Origin: JBAQMG01 sp049302575
Lineage (GTDB): Bacteria > Bacillota > Desulfitobacteriia > Desulfitobacteriales > Desulfitobacteriaceae
Assembly: GCA_049302575.1 (NCBI GenBank)
Contig: JBAQMG010000023.1
Location: 1 to 64,000, forward strand
DNA length: 64,000 nt
Reading direction: 5' to 3'
Shown: positions 35,213 to 43,725 of the stretch, one piece after another
Position numbering within the stretch: position 1 is the first letter of the stretch
How the letters are laid out: each line of letters starts with the position of its first letter
Notes under the pieces: generated by a model
Database searches by the model: none
The model's input: the letters and a program-made list of their open reading frames with translations, nothing else
Told to the model about the DNA's origin: nothing
Made by a program: the position numbers and the translations under genes

Positions 35213-35803
35213 ATGTATAAAAACAAGAAGATCATGACTAAAGTTTTATTAATAAGAACTCTGTTCATTGTAATACTGGGATCACTATTGGTTTGTGGTC
35301 TAGGGCAGACCTCTGTCTACCAAAAGATTATTTACCCCTACCCACATCGAATATTGATTGAAAAATATGCCACTTTATATGGGGTAGATCCCTTATTGGT
35401 GGTATCGGTGATACGTGAAGAAAGCAAATTTTTACCCCAATCAGAATCCCACAAAGGGGCAAAAGGTTTGATGCAATTAATGCCAAGTACTGCACAAGCG
35501 ATAGCTAAGAGTCTTGGTGATAAGGATTATAATGATCAGGACTTAGTAATGCCGGAAAAAAATATCCAATACGGAACTTGGTATTTGGCAAGTCTAAAGA
35601 AAGAGTTTGATAATAACCCTACTCTAGTACTAGCAGCCTACAATGGTGGACGTGGACATGTTAAGGACTGGATAAAAAACAATCAACTTAAGCTGGATCA
35701 ATTGCGCTATCAAGATATTCCTTTTAAAGAAACACGTCAATATGTGGAACGAGTCTTGAAAAGTTATCAAATATACAGTAAGCTTTATACTATCGGCAAC
35801 TAA
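35213..35803 (+). CDS. Membrane-anchored lytic transglycosylase (SLT domain)
   Basis: A 196-residue protein with an N-terminal membrane anchor (VLLIRTLFIVILGSLLVCG) and a goose-type SLT domain: VSVIREESKFLPQSES with catalytic Glu, KGAKGLMQLMPSTAQ, and VLAAYNGGRGHV. It cleaves peptidoglycan outside the membrane with formation of anhydro-MurNAc. It ends the polA operon, a position this family often occupies after coaE in Clostridia. Confidence 0.92.
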   Translation: MYKNKKIMTKVLLIRTLFIVILGSLLVCGLGQTSVYQKIIYPYPHRILIEKYATLYGVDPLLVVSVIREESKFLPQSESHKGAKGLMQLMPSTAQAIAKSLGDKDYNDQDLVMPEKNIQYGTWYLASLKKEFDNNPTLVLAAYNGGRGHVKDWIKNNQLKLDQLRYQDIPFKETRQYVERVLKSYQIYSKLYTIGN

Positions 35804-35849
35804 CAATTTGATGGGTTTAATCTTTTGCAGTAGGGAAGAGGAGAAATTA

Positions 35850-36128
35850 ATGAAATATACTGATCAAACTGAAACTAAACAAATTTTAACCCGTTTGAAA
35901 ACGGTAAGGGGACATGTTGCTGCAGTTGAAAGAATGATTGAGGAAGAGAAGACTTGTGAGGAAGTCCTTTTACAATTAGTTGCTATTCGTGCGGCAGTTC
36001 ATAAAGTTTCTGTCGTTATAGCGCAACGTTATGCCACTACGTGTATGCTTGAGGCCTTAGACCAGGGAGAGGATCGTCAGCAAATCTTAAACAAGGCTAT
36101 TGATACATTAATGAAGCTTAATCAATAG
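35850..36128 (+). CDS. CsoR/CstR-family transcriptional regulator (CstR-like, no His ligand)
   Basis: A 92-residue all-helical DUF156 repressor: TRLKTVRGHVAAVERMIEEE is the DNA-contacting helix, followed by a Cys pair C36 and C65. In CsoR the ligands are Cys, then His 25 residues later and Cys 29 later. Here the spacing is exact but the His position is Y61. That is the CstR arrangement, which reacts with persulfides or polysulfides rather than binding Cu(I). The ATG at 35850 follows GAAGAGGAG; an upstream frame from 35808 is rejected. It precedes a strong terminator and an operator-bearing promoter. The three ACCC-N5-GGGT sites in this window are plausible targets, by inference. No such site is seen in front of this gene itself. 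Confidence 0.85.
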   Translation: MKYTDQTETKQILTRLKTVRGHVAAVERMIEEEKTCEEVLLQLVAIRAAVHKVSVVIAQRYATTCMLEALDQGEDRQQILNKAIDTLMKLNQ

Positions 36129-36175
36129 AGGCCTGATATGTATAATATCGCTTTCATAGATTATTAGGTTCACCT

Positions 36176-36224
36176 AAAAACATTAGAAAACGACTACTGA
36201 AGTAAGTCGTTTTCTAATGTTTTT
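36176..36224. terminator. Strong terminator with a perfect 20-bp stem
   Basis: The arm at 36176-36195 is the exact reverse complement of 36205-36224, with a nine-base loop. The right arm ends in TTTTT, and A5 begins the left arm, so it can act in both directions. It isolates the regulator gene from the next operon. Confidence 0.95.
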
Positions 36225-36255
36225 AGCCTAAATGGGAAATACTATGAATTAGGAA

Positions 36256-36312
36256 TTGACTTAATGCGCAAGGTTAAGTACAATGACAGTAACCCCATAC
36301 CCTGCGGGGGTT
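36256..36312 (+). promoter_or_regulatory. Promoter with CsoR/CstR-type operator
   Basis: TTGACT (36256-36261), 17-base spacer, TACAAT (36279-36284). The operator ATACCCTGCGGGGGTT lies at 36297-36312, over the expected start site; its ACCC and GGGT half sites are five bases apart. AACCCC at 36291 also pairs with GGGGTT at 36307. A near-identical promoter-operator layout occurs at 47175-47233. Confidence 0.85.
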
Positions 36313-36327
36313 GAAAAGAGGTTATGT

Positions 36328-36951
36328 ATGAGTACTCTGGAAATTACTAAAAGGTATTCAAATATATGCGCAGACTCCAATTTGAGCTGTGGTGGAAATC
36401 TTACCTATCTTGCCTTAAAACCAGGTGAAAAAGTTCTGGATCTCGGCTGTGGCAGGGGCACGGAAACCCTTCAAGCTGCAGAATTAATCAATCCCTCTGG
36501 ATTTGCTTGGGGAATAGATCTTACACCAGCTATGATTAAAGCAGCGAAAGACCAAGCTAGAGAAGCAGGTGTCGATAACGTAGAGTTTTTACTTTCGTCA
36601 ATTGAGCAACTTCCTTTTGCGACGGGGAGCATTGATGCTTTAATTAGTAATTGTGCTATTAATCATGTAGCTGATAAACTAAGTGTTTATCGTGAGATTT
36701 ACCGCGTGCTTAGCCCTGGAGGACGATTTGTAATCTCAGATATCATGACTAACAAACCTTTACCACAAGCAATAAAAGAGGATTCTGAAGCAATTGCTGC
36801 TTGTTTTGGTGGGGCTATCACAGTTAAAGAATATGAAGAAGTCTTAGGTTCAGCTGGTTTTCAAGAAATAAAAGTTTTTAAAGAACGGCATTATTCCAAA
36901 AATGGCTACGAGATGATTAGTCGTACTTTTCAGGGGAAAAGGCCGCAATAA
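36328..36951 (+). CDS. ArsM-like SAM-dependent methyltransferase
   Basis: A 207-residue class I methyltransferase: VLDLGCGRGTE is the SAM-binding loop and WGIDLTPAMI the second motif. ISNCAINHVADK with C109 and ACFGGAITVKEYEEVL with C159 match the two central cysteine segments of arsenite methyltransferases (C174 and C224 in the algal enzyme); C14 or C21 could fill the third role. It is shorter than ArsM and lacks its C-terminal domain. The substrate may be arsenic or another soft thiophile; a small-molecule UbiE-like role cannot be excluded. The ATG at 36328 follows GAGG; the open frame from 36283 begins inside the operator. It is first in the operon with a radical SAM enzyme and a ferredoxin. 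Confidence 0.8.
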   Translation: MSTLEITKRYSNICADSNLSCGGNLTYLALKPGEKVLDLGCGRGTETLQAAELINPSGFAWGIDLTPAMIKAAKDQAREAGVDNVEFLLSSIEQLPFATGSIDALISNCAINHVADKLSVYREIYRVLSPGGRFVISDIMTNKPLPQAIKEDSEAIAACFGGAITVKEYEEVLGSAGFQEIKVFKERHYSKNGYEMISRTFQGKRPQ

Positions 36952-36972
36952 CACTTTGAAAGGGGGTAAGAC

Positions 36973-38328
36973 ATGTATTATAGCCGTTATAACTTAATTA
37001 TTCCGATGAAAGAAAATCCTCAGTTTCCCTACGCGATTATAAATCCGCTGTCCGGCGCCTTTGATTTGGTCGACTTAGCGGAATATGATAGACTTCAAGC
37101 CTTAAGTCAGGGAAAAATTGTGACTGATGAAGAATTTATACTCTATTTAAAAACTAGAGGTTATCTCTTTAACGCTGCTGAAGAAGAGAACGAAATTTTA
37201 CAGAAACGCTGGCCAGAGTTCCAAAAAACTTTAGGTGAGACTGCACCACAGGTTTTATTAGTACCAACTTACGACTGTAATCTTGCTTGCCCTTATTGCT
37301 ACCAAAACGGGATCAAGCAGAAAACCCAGTTAATGACTAGAGAAGTAGTGGATGTTTTCTTTGAGCATTTAGTCAAACTCTATCCTCAGCAGAAACCATT
37401 TATTACTTTATTCGGAGGGGAAGCCTTAAACGCTTTACCTCGTCAGAAAGAAATTATCGATTATATCGTAAAAAAAACTGTATTGGGTGGATATGCCATT
37501 TCAGCAGTAACAAACGGTTATAATTTGTTGGAATATCTCGATATTCTTCAACAGACTACCGTTAAAGAAATCCAAATAACGCTGGATGGACCGCAAAAGG
37601 TTCATGATCAACGTCGGCATACGGCAGGTGGACAGGGAACCTATGCTCGGATAATCAAGGGTATGGAAGCAGCGATCAGTCGTAAAATACCAATAAATCT
37701 GCGGTTAGTTGTTGATAAAACAAATTATGAAGAATTGGTTAATCTGGCTGAAGAATTTGAACAACGGGGTTGGTTAGATCTCCCAATCCAAGAATTCAAA
37801 ACTCAAGTCGGACGTAACTACGAACTCTTCGAGTGCTATGCAACTCCCCAACATCTTTTGGCACAGGCTGAACATTGGGCAATGTTTGTCGAACTTGCTG
37901 AGCAGCATCCTATTTTGCGAAAGTTTCATCAGCCAGAATTCAAAGGGATAAAACACCTAATAAAGACGGGTGAATTATATTTGCCAACCTATGATACATG
38001 CCCAGCATGCAAGACAGAGTGGGTATTTGATCTTTATGGAGATATCTATGGTTGTACGGCAACAACCGGACAAGAAGAATATAAGCTGGGGACCTTTTTT
38101 CCAGAGTACCACCTCAAAGAACGAGAAGTAAAACTGTGGCAAGAGCGAAATATCTTAACTATTCCTGAATGCAAAGCATGTGATGTGAGTCTAATTTGTG
38201 GTGGGGGCTGCGGCGCAGTTGCTCATAATCAATTGGGTAAGATTTTGGCGCCCGATTGTCGTCCTATTAAAGAAGTGCTTGAATTAGGCTTAAGATATTA
38301 CGGCGATGAACTCTTGAAAATGAGGTGA
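36973..38328 (+). CDS. Radical SAM/SPASM-domain enzyme
   Basis: A 451-residue enzyme. An N-terminal domain of about 85 residues (YSRYNLIIPM, NPLSGAFDLVDLAEY) is of the kind found in front of peptide-maturing radical SAM proteins. The radical SAM cluster is C102, C106, C109 in CNLACPYCYQ. The C-terminal SPASM region has CPACKTEW, GDIYGCTA, CKACDVSLICGGGC and a last Cys in LAPDC, enough for two auxiliary Fe-S clusters. SPASM enzymes modify peptides or proteins, or cofactor precursors. No obvious precursor peptide is next to it; the small protein at 38528 has no cysteine. A ferredoxin gene follows after six bases and is its likely electron donor. Confidence 0.9.
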   Translation: MYYSRYNLIIPMKENPQFPYAIINPLSGAFDLVDLAEYDRLQALSQGKIVTDEEFILYLKTRGYLFNAAEEENEILQKRWPEFQKTLGETAPQVLLVPTYDCNLACPYCYQNGIKQKTQLMTREVVDVFFEHLVKLYPQQKPFITLFGGEALNALPRQKEIIDYIVKKTVLGGYAISAVTNGYNLLEYLDILQQTTVKEIQITLDGPQKVHDQRRHTAGGQGTYARIIKGMEAAISRKIPINLRLVVDKTNYEELVNLAEEFEQRGWLDLPIQEFKTQVGRNYELFECYATPQHLLAQAEHWAMFVELAEQHPILRKFHQPEFKGIKHLIKTGELYLPTYDTCPACKTEWVFDLYGDIYGCTATTGQEEYKLGTFFPEYHLKEREVKLWQERNILTIPECKACDVSLICGGGCGAVAHNQLGKILAPDCRPIKEVLELGLRYYGDELLKMR

Positions 38329-38334
38329 ATACTA

Positions 38335-38535
38335 ATGGCGGCGTTTATTCTTGAAAAGTTATGTATTGGTTGTCAGCGATGTATACGAACTTGTCCCAAT
38401 CAAGCGATTGAGCTGATAGCGCATTTGGCCACAGTGGATCCTGAAAAGTGTACTGAATGTGAAGAATGCTTAGAAGCCTGTATGCACGGAGCAATTACTT
38501 TTCGAGTAGGTAAGGAGGCTCAAAGTAATGGATGA
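38335..38535 (+). CDS. 2[4Fe-4S] ferredoxin
   Basis: A 66-residue bacterial-type ferredoxin with CIGCQRCIRTCP and CTECEECLEACM, each giving C-x2-C-x2-C-x3-C. It probably supplies electrons to the adjacent radical SAM enzyme. Its last codons overlap the next small gene by eight bases. Confidence 0.93.
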   Translation: MAAFILEKLCIGCQRCIRTCPNQAIELIAHLATVDPEKCTECEECLEACMHGAITFRVGKEAQSNG

Positions 38536-38704
38536 AGGGCAGAGAAAAGAATGGATGAGTAAGTTGGAAGGTCTGGAAGACCAACTCGTTGATTTGCGTT
38601 CGCGTTGGCCAGCCCACTCTTTAAAACCAGCAATGTTAATCGAACTAGAGGCTTTAGAGGAAGAACGAGATCGCCTGCGAGATCTTCTTAAAATCGTAGA
38701 CTAA
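38528..38704 (+). CDS. Small coiled-coil protein, unknown function
   Basis: A 58-residue acidic protein, almost wholly helical and heptad-like (LEGLEDQLVDLRSRW, then LIELEALEEERDRLRDLL), broken by WPAHSLKPAM. It has a very strong site AAGGAGG 11 bases before the ATG and overlaps the ferredoxin gene, so it belongs to the operon. The absence of Cys makes it an unlikely sactipeptide precursor; a scaffold or partner of the SPASM enzyme is one possibility. Not recognised as a named family. Confidence 0.75.
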   Translation: MDEGQRKEWMSKLEGLEDQLVDLRSRWPAHSLKPAMLIELEALEEERDRLRDLLKIVD

Positions 38705-38705
38705 C

Positions 38706-38761
38706 AAAAAAGCACAAAAGCTTGGCAACCATAAGGGGAACCAAGTTTTTGTGCTTTTTAA
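38706..38761. terminator. Bidirectional terminator between convergent operons
   Basis: AAAAAGCACAAAA and CTTGG pair with CCAAG and TTTTGTGCTTTTT around a central loop. It serves the radical SAM operon on the plus strand and the hom-thrB operon on the minus strand. Confidence 0.9.
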
Positions 38762-39723
38762 AACCTTAAACTTTCAACATGCCTTGTTGCTTGATCTCCT
38801 TTATGCAGGGTAAAAAGCGTGATTTCAGGTGGTACGTGAAGTCTTAAGGGGAAAATACTCTCACCAAGTCCTCGGTTAATGTAGACTCTTACTCCTTTAA
38901 TTTCATGGTATCCTTCGTAGATACCTTGATCACCTAGGTAAGTATTAGTTATCCACGGTTTCATTCCGGGAAGGCGTATTTGACCACCGTGAGTATGACC
39001 GGTTAACAGCAAGTTTGCTCCGTATTTAGCTACATCATCAAGACAGTCAGTAGAGTGCGCCAGCACCAGACGAAAAGTGGAAGAATCAAGCGTTTCACGA
39101 TTTATTCCTTGATAGGCTTTTGGCACATTATCATGAGCTGTAGCTGGGTCATCGATGCCTATAATCAAGGTATTCAGATTGGGTAAATAGTCAGCTTCAT
39201 TTATAAGCGGTATCCAACCCATCCCACGCAGAAGTTCGATATAGCGTTTAAACAAGGTGCTGGAAAAATGCGAATAATCATTGTTACCCATGACAATATA
39301 ACGTCCGTAGCGGGCTTTTAAAGAATTCAAATAGATCAATACCTTATCCAAATCAGCTCGAGTGGAGATTACATCCCCAGTAATGACTAGGAGATCAGGT
39401 TTTTGGGCCGTAATGGCTTTTCTTATTCGTTCAGCTGGAATCTGTAAACTTTCCAGATGTAAATCGCTGATTTGGGCGATAGTCTTACCGCTTAAGGCTT
39501 CGGGAAGTGTAGGATAATATAAATCCCATTTTTCTATTTTAAGATCTATGGTATCATGCTCTGCCCAAGCAAGTATACCAGCACCTCCAATTGGCACACT
39601 GGTTAGCAACCAATGACTTCCACAGAATCGAGCTATTTTCTTTAAAAAGTCACGGCGTGAAGTTTTATTATTAAAAGTAGAAGGGTTCTTAGCCAAAATT
39701 CGTGTCCTCCAGAATGAAATCAA
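38758..39723 (-). CDS. Tat-exported metallophosphoesterase (YkuE-like)
   Basis: A 321-residue calcineurin-like phosphoesterase. The N-terminus has a twin-arginine motif (SRRDFLKK) before a hydrophobic stretch, so export in folded form is likely. Metal-binding motifs are ISDLHLE, ITGDVIS, MGNNDY, LVLAHSTD and LLTGHTHGGQI. In Bacillus the related YkuE is a Tat substrate of the cell wall; substrate here unknown. Its start overlaps the thrB stop by four bases, so it is translationally coupled to threonine genes, with no evident metabolic link. Confidence 0.88.
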   Translation of the reverse strand: MISFWRTRILAKNPSTFNNKTSRRDFLKKIARFCGSHWLLTSVPIGGAGILAWAEHDTIDLKIEKWDLYYPTLPEALSGKTIAQISDLHLESLQIPAERIRKAITAQKPDLLVITGDVISTRADLDKVLIYLNSLKARYGRYIVMGNNDYSHFSSTLFKRYIELLRGMGWIPLINEADYLPNLNTLIIGIDDPATAHDNVPKAYQGINRETLDSSTFRLVLAHSTDCLDDVAKYGANLLLTGHTHGGQIRLPGMKPWITNTYLGDQGIYEGYHEIKGVRVYINRGLGESIFPLRLHVPPEITLFTLHKGDQATRHVESLRF

Positions 39724-40616
39724 TTCATTATCTGAGCTCCATGACTATCAATAGATAGTGCGTAGGCACGCGCTTGTATCGAATGATTCTTAAATGCCGT
39801 AACCATTGCTTCGGCAACAGCTGTTTCAACCTCCTCTGCAACAAGTGCCAGAAGAGTTGGTCCGGAACCACTGAGTGCCGCACCAAAAGCTCCAGCCTCA
39901 AGTGCTGCCTTAAGAGTATCATGCATACCTGGAATTAGTGTGGCTCTCTGATTTTGATGAAGTAAATCAAGCATCCCCTCCCGTAAGAGCTGGTACTCTT
40001 CTTTTATAAAAGCCTCTACAAGTAAAGCAACATGGGCAATATTGAACACAGCCTCTCGACGTGATACTTTCGGGGGTAAAACTCCGCGAGCTGTGTTGGT
40101 TTTCAAAAGTAGTTCAGGAACGATTACGATAGCTCGGATTTTAGGTGTGTTAGTTAAGATACGCGGTAATATACCATAATTTGTGGGAACAGCTAGCGTA
40201 ATCCCACCCAGAAGGGCAGGTGTAACATTATCGGGATGTCCTTCAATTTGGGTAGCCATTTGGAGAAGCTCTAATTGGTTTAAAGGATTGCCAGCTAGAG
40301 TATTGGCTGCAAGTAATCCTCCCACAATAGCAGCTGAACTGCTACCCAAACCTCTAGCGGGTGGGATATAACTTTCTAAGGTTAAAGAGATGGAAGGTAT
40401 GGGGAAACCGATATTTTGCCAAAGAAGACACATAGTGTGCCAGACTAAGTTATTTACTTCTTGGGAGATTCCCGAAGTATAGGGACCAGTGAGAGTTATC
40501 TTAAACGGCTGATCAGTTTCGACGATAATTTTGTTGTATAAACAAAGCGCGAGACCTAGACAATCGAAACCAGGTCCTAAATTGGCTGAAGTAGCCGGAA
40601 CTTGTACACTGATCAT
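39720..40616 (-). CDS. thrB: Homoserine kinase
   Basis: A 298-residue GHMP kinase that phosphorylates homoserine on the way to threonine. The N-terminal VPATSANLGPGFDCLGLAL and the ATP-binding PPARGLGSSSAAIVGGL are diagnostic, and FGAALSGSGPTLLAL forms the third motif. GCAGGAGGA precedes the ATG. It follows hom by 22 bases in the same direction. thrC is not in the window. Confidence 0.96.
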   Translation of the reverse strand: MISVQVPATSANLGPGFDCLGLALCLYNKIIVETDQPFKITLTGPYTSGISQEVNNLVWHTMCLLWQNIGFPIPSISLTLESYIPPARGLGSSSAAIVGGLLAANTLAGNPLNQLELLQMATQIEGHPDNVTPALLGGITLAVPTNYGILPRILTNTPKIRAIVIVPELLLKTNTARGVLPPKVSRREAVFNIAHVALLVEAFIKEEYQLLREGMLDLLHQNQRATLIPGMHDTLKAALEAGAFGAALSGSGPTLLALVAEEVETAVAEAMVTAFKNHSIQARAYALSIDSHGAQIMN

Positions 40617-40638
40617 TTGATCCTCCTGCCCGCTTTAT

Positions 40639-41931
40639 TCACTGAGCATCTGTTTCAAAGCGGATAACATTTTGAATGGTTAGAACTTTATTATAGGCAC
40701 GAACTGAGTCTAAAGCTTCTTGGAGTTGGCCTTCACGACATGGGTGGGTGAGCAAGACAATTTCAGCTTCTTTGTTATCACGAGGTTTTTGGATTATGGA
40801 GGCAAAACTAATATTTGCCTCTGCAAATAAAAGTGCCAAAGTGGCTAAAACTCTAGGCTCGTCTTTAACTAATAGACGAATATAAAAGGCAGTAATAAAT
40901 TCACTTGAAGTTTTTATTGGTAACTTCAGATAGCAGGTACAATTTATCGCCGCGGTTGAATGAGCTTGAATGTTACGAATGACTTGAACAATGTCTGCGA
41001 CGACAGCACTACCAGTGGGTAACGAGCCCGCTCCTCGGCCGTAAAACATTGTTTCGCCAACAGCATCCCCAACGACATAGATGGCGTTAAAGACACCTTT
41101 AACGGAGGCTAGAGGATGAGTTTTGGGTAATATTGCAGGATGTACACGGATTTCTATACCTTCATCCAGATGTTTGCCCACTGCTAACAACTTGATGGTA
41201 CAACCTAGTTCAGCAGCGTATTGAAGATCAGCTTGGGTAATTTTCGAGATTCCTTCTACATATACGTCAGACAGCGTAACTCTGGAATTAAAGGCAATAG
41301 AAGACAGAATCGCTAATTTGCGCGCAGCATCGAGACCTTCAACATCTGAAGTAGGGTCTGCTTCAGCGTAACCAAGTTTTTGAGCTTCGGCAAGAACCTC
41401 ATGATAATCTCTACCTTGGTCAGCCATGGCAGTGAGAATATAGTTCGTTGTACCGTTGATGATGCCAATGATCTTTGAGATGCGATTTCCAGCCAAAGAT
41501 TGTCTTAAAGCAGCGATAATCGGAATTCCTCCAGCAACACTCGCTTCAAAATAAAGATCCTTACCTTCTGCTTTGGCGACTTCAAGTAGTTCTTGGCCGT
41601 GAAGGGCTAGGAGATCTTTGTTCGCCGTGATCACATTTTTACCGTGACGTAAGGCTTTCAAAATAAAGGTGTGAGCTGGTTCAATTCCTCCGATTAATTC
41701 AAGCACAATATCTATTTCTGGGTCTAAAAGAATGTCGTCTGCTTTATCAGTAAGTTCAAAATCTCCAGAAATTTTTTGTGGTTCTTGAGGATCAAGCACT
41801 AAAACTCGTTTAATAATAATATCACTTTGCGTTCTGGTTTGAATATCCTGCGCATTTTGTTGTAGAATACTTACAACGCCACTTCCGACAGTTCCTAATC
41901 CTAAAATTCCTATGTATATTTTGTTTAACAT
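40639..41931 (-). CDS. hom: Homoserine dehydrogenase with ACT domain
   Basis: A 430-residue enzyme reducing aspartate semialdehyde to homoserine. The NAD(P) site is IGILGLGTVGSGVVSIL; ANKDLLALHG, IINGTTNYILTAM and YAEADPTSDVEGLDAARKL are the catalytic-domain signatures. A C-terminal ACT domain (about residue 350 on, FYIRLLVKDEPRVLATL) predicts feedback control by threonine. A good promoter lies upstream. Confidence 0.96.
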   Translation of the reverse strand: MLNKIYIGILGLGTVGSGVVSILQQNAQDIQTRTQSDIIIKRVLVLDPQEPQKISGDFELTDKADDILLDPEIDIVLELIGGIEPAHTFILKALRHGKNVITANKDLLALHGQELLEVAKAEGKDLYFEASVAGGIPIIAALRQSLAGNRISKIIGIINGTTNYILTAMADQGRDYHEVLAEAQKLGYAEADPTSDVEGLDAARKLAILSSIAFNSRVTLSDVYVEGISKITQADLQYAAELGCTIKLLAVGKHLDEGIEIRVHPAILPKTHPLASVKGVFNAIYVVGDAVGETMFYGRGAGSLPTGSAVVADIVQVIRNIQAHSTAAINCTCYLKLPIKTSSEFITAFYIRLLVKDEPRVLATLALLFAEANISFASIIQKPRDNKEAEIVLLTHPCREGQLQEALDSVRAYNKVLTIQNVIRFETDAQ

Positions 41932-41980
41932 TTAAAAGCACACTCCCTTGGATACGCACACTTGTTTATCCTTAGTGGAC

Positions 41981-42009
41981 ATTATAGACGGATTTTAAGG
42001 TTTTGGCAA
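41981..42009 (-). promoter_or_regulatory. Promoter of the hom-thrB operon
   Basis: Read on the minus strand: TTGCCA (42009-42004), 17-base spacer, TATAAT (41986-41981), about 50 bases before the hom start. Confidence 0.8.
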
Positions 42010-42081
42010 GAGGTCATTTATTTGAAAAACGGCAGGGTCTCGTCAATATCATCACCTATTGAGAGTATGTATAATTATTTT

Positions 42082-43017
42082 CTACCGATTCACAACAATG
42101 ATTCCGCTGGCAACCAAAGCCAATCCCAAAAACATGTTTACTGTCAGACTTTCCCCCGGAATAAACAAGGCGGATAAAATAGCTCCCGCAACCGGTGTCA
42201 TAAAATTATAAACACTGATTTTGCCCGCTTTATGGTATTTAAGAATGGTATACCAAAGAGAAAAAGCAACCGCCGAAATAAATGCCGAATAAAGCAACAG
42301 TAAATATGCTTCAGCAGTAAACTCCATGGCATGGGGTCTTAAACCAGGAAGCCCAATACTTATGAGAAGTAAAGATCCCAAGAGCATTTGCCAAGCGGTA
42401 AGCACAAATGGGTGGACATTTTGGGCATATTGTTTGGCCATTATCGTGCCGGCTGCGCTGGCTAGGCTGGAACAAATCATGAATCCTTCACCTTGCCAAG
42501 AAAAATCTAAGCTGAAATGTTTACCATAATTAACTAAGATGACTCCGCTAAAACCAGTGCACAGGCCAAACACCTTCCGCCAATCCAACCGATCATCGGT
42601 ATAGATGAAGTGCGCCAAGACAACCACAAAGAAGGTTCCTGCTGACGATAAAACGGCACCTTTCATTCCCGAGGTGTGAGCCATACCGTTGTAAAAAAAG
42701 AAATACTGTAACCCGATTTGCATCAGGCTTAGGGAAAAGAGCTTAGGCAACATCGCCTTCTTAACCATTGGATTAATTCCAGCTAAGGCGATCAGTCCGA
42801 AAATCATTAAGGACGCTAGGAAAAATCTAATTCCAGCCAGAACAATATTCGCTGACAGGTCATCAGGTGCCATTCCCAGCACCAAATAACTTACTTTCAA
42901 TACGGGAAAAGCACTTCCCCACAGAACAGAACAAAATAGGGCGATTGATATCACCCATTTGGGATTGGTAAAGTAGTTTCGGAAGCTGCGTACTTCCTTG
43001 GGCGATATTAAATTCAT
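42082..43017 (-). CDS. EamA/DMT-family transporter
   Basis: A 311-residue protein with about ten hydrophobic helices in two EamA repeats (FCSVLWGSAFPVLKV in the first, FMICSSLASAAGTIMAKQYA in the second), typical of drug/metabolite exporters. The ATG at 43017 with GGAAG before it is preferred; a longer frame from 43107 adds a hydrophilic leader with no ribosome-binding site. Substrate unknown. A TGATATAAT extended -10 lies upstream on the minus strand near 43195-43203. The flanking intergenic stretches hold nothing else I recognise. Confidence 0.88.
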   Translation of the reverse strand: MNLISPKEVRSFRNYFTNPKWVISIALFCSVLWGSAFPVLKVSYLVLGMAPDDLSANIVLAGIRFFLASLMIFGLIALAGINPMVKKAMLPKLFSLSLMQIGLQYFFFYNGMAHTSGMKGAVLSSAGTFFVVVLAHFIYTDDRLDWRKVFGLCTGFSGVILVNYGKHFSLDFSWQGEGFMICSSLASAAGTIMAKQYAQNVHPFVLTAWQMLLGSLLLISIGLPGLRPHAMEFTAEAYLLLLYSAFISAVAFSLWYTILKYHKAGKISVYNFMTPVAGAILSALFIPGESLTVNMFLGLALVASGIIVVNR

Positions 43018-43279
43018 CCTGTCTTCCTTTCGAATTATTTGACAATCTCGGTTGAAGAAAGCATTGCTAGAATTGTGGTCGAAAACAAAGCTTCTTAAGC
43101 GCATCACTATAATCTACAGGCAACGGTTCTTCTTGATGGTTTCAAAGTGTATTTCACGCTGAACTATTTTATTGATTGCTTAGTACGGACTTGATTATAT
43201 CAAAATATCACAGTTGTTTCGAACTCTTGACGAAGTTTTGCCACATCTGTTCTAGGAGAAATATTTTTTTATTCCTCCG

Positions 43280-43354
43280 TTGACTATAATATAATTTGTC
43301 AATATACTGCAATGTCTTAGTTTAGTATTATCTAAATTACTAAACTAAGACATT
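43280..43354 (+). promoter_or_regulatory. Promoter with a large inverted-repeat operator (ArsR type)
   Basis: TTGACT (43280-43285), 17-base spacer, TATACT (43303-43308). Immediately downstream a perfect 17-bp inverted repeat, 43311-43327 with 43338-43354, spans the start site and ends at the GGAGGT ribosome-binding site of the ArsR remnant. Confidence 0.8.
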
Positions 43355-43366
43355 GGAGGTGATGAA

Positions 43367-43690
43367 GTGACCGATATGGGTAAATCCTATTAATAACAAA
43401 CGTATTAAAGCTTTCGCACACCATACAAGGCTTCAAATAGTGCACCTTTTAAGAGCAAAGTCTTTGTGTGTCTGTGATATACTCCCTCAAATAGACTGGG
43501 AAGCATCAAACGCTTCCCAGCACCTTACTGTGTTAAAAAAATTAAAGGTATTGTAGAAAGCAGAAAAGATGGGCTTATGGTAATTTACAAAGTTAAAAGC
43601 CCCGAAATGTATGAAATGATTGATATTGCAGAAAGTATAATTTTAAGACAAATCGAGGAAACAAAATCTTCATTAGCAAGGATAAATTAA
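43367..43690 (+). pseudogene. ArsR/SmtB-family repressor, frameshifted twice
   Basis: A GTG start after GGAGGT reads MTDMGKS and then meets a stop. One frame over, INNKRIKAFAHHTRLQIV and LLRAKSLCVCDILPQ continue, with SNASQHLTVLKKLK as the DNA-recognition helix, up to a stop after an A7 run; another frame then gives IVESRKDGLMVIYKVK to the end. The joined product would be a normal ArsR protein of about 105 residues with the CVC metal motif. The second shift lies at a homopolymer, so a sequencing error is possible there, but two shifts and the decayed neighbour favour a true pseudogene. Confidence 0.8.
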
Positions 43691-43725
43691 GTTTGTGAAA
43701 AAGCTACTAAAATGGAGGAATAAAA

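Noticed and set aside
35808..35849. Upstream start for the CstR-like regulator
   Set aside because: The 14 added residues have no family similarity, while the ATG at 35850 has a GAAGAGGAG site.
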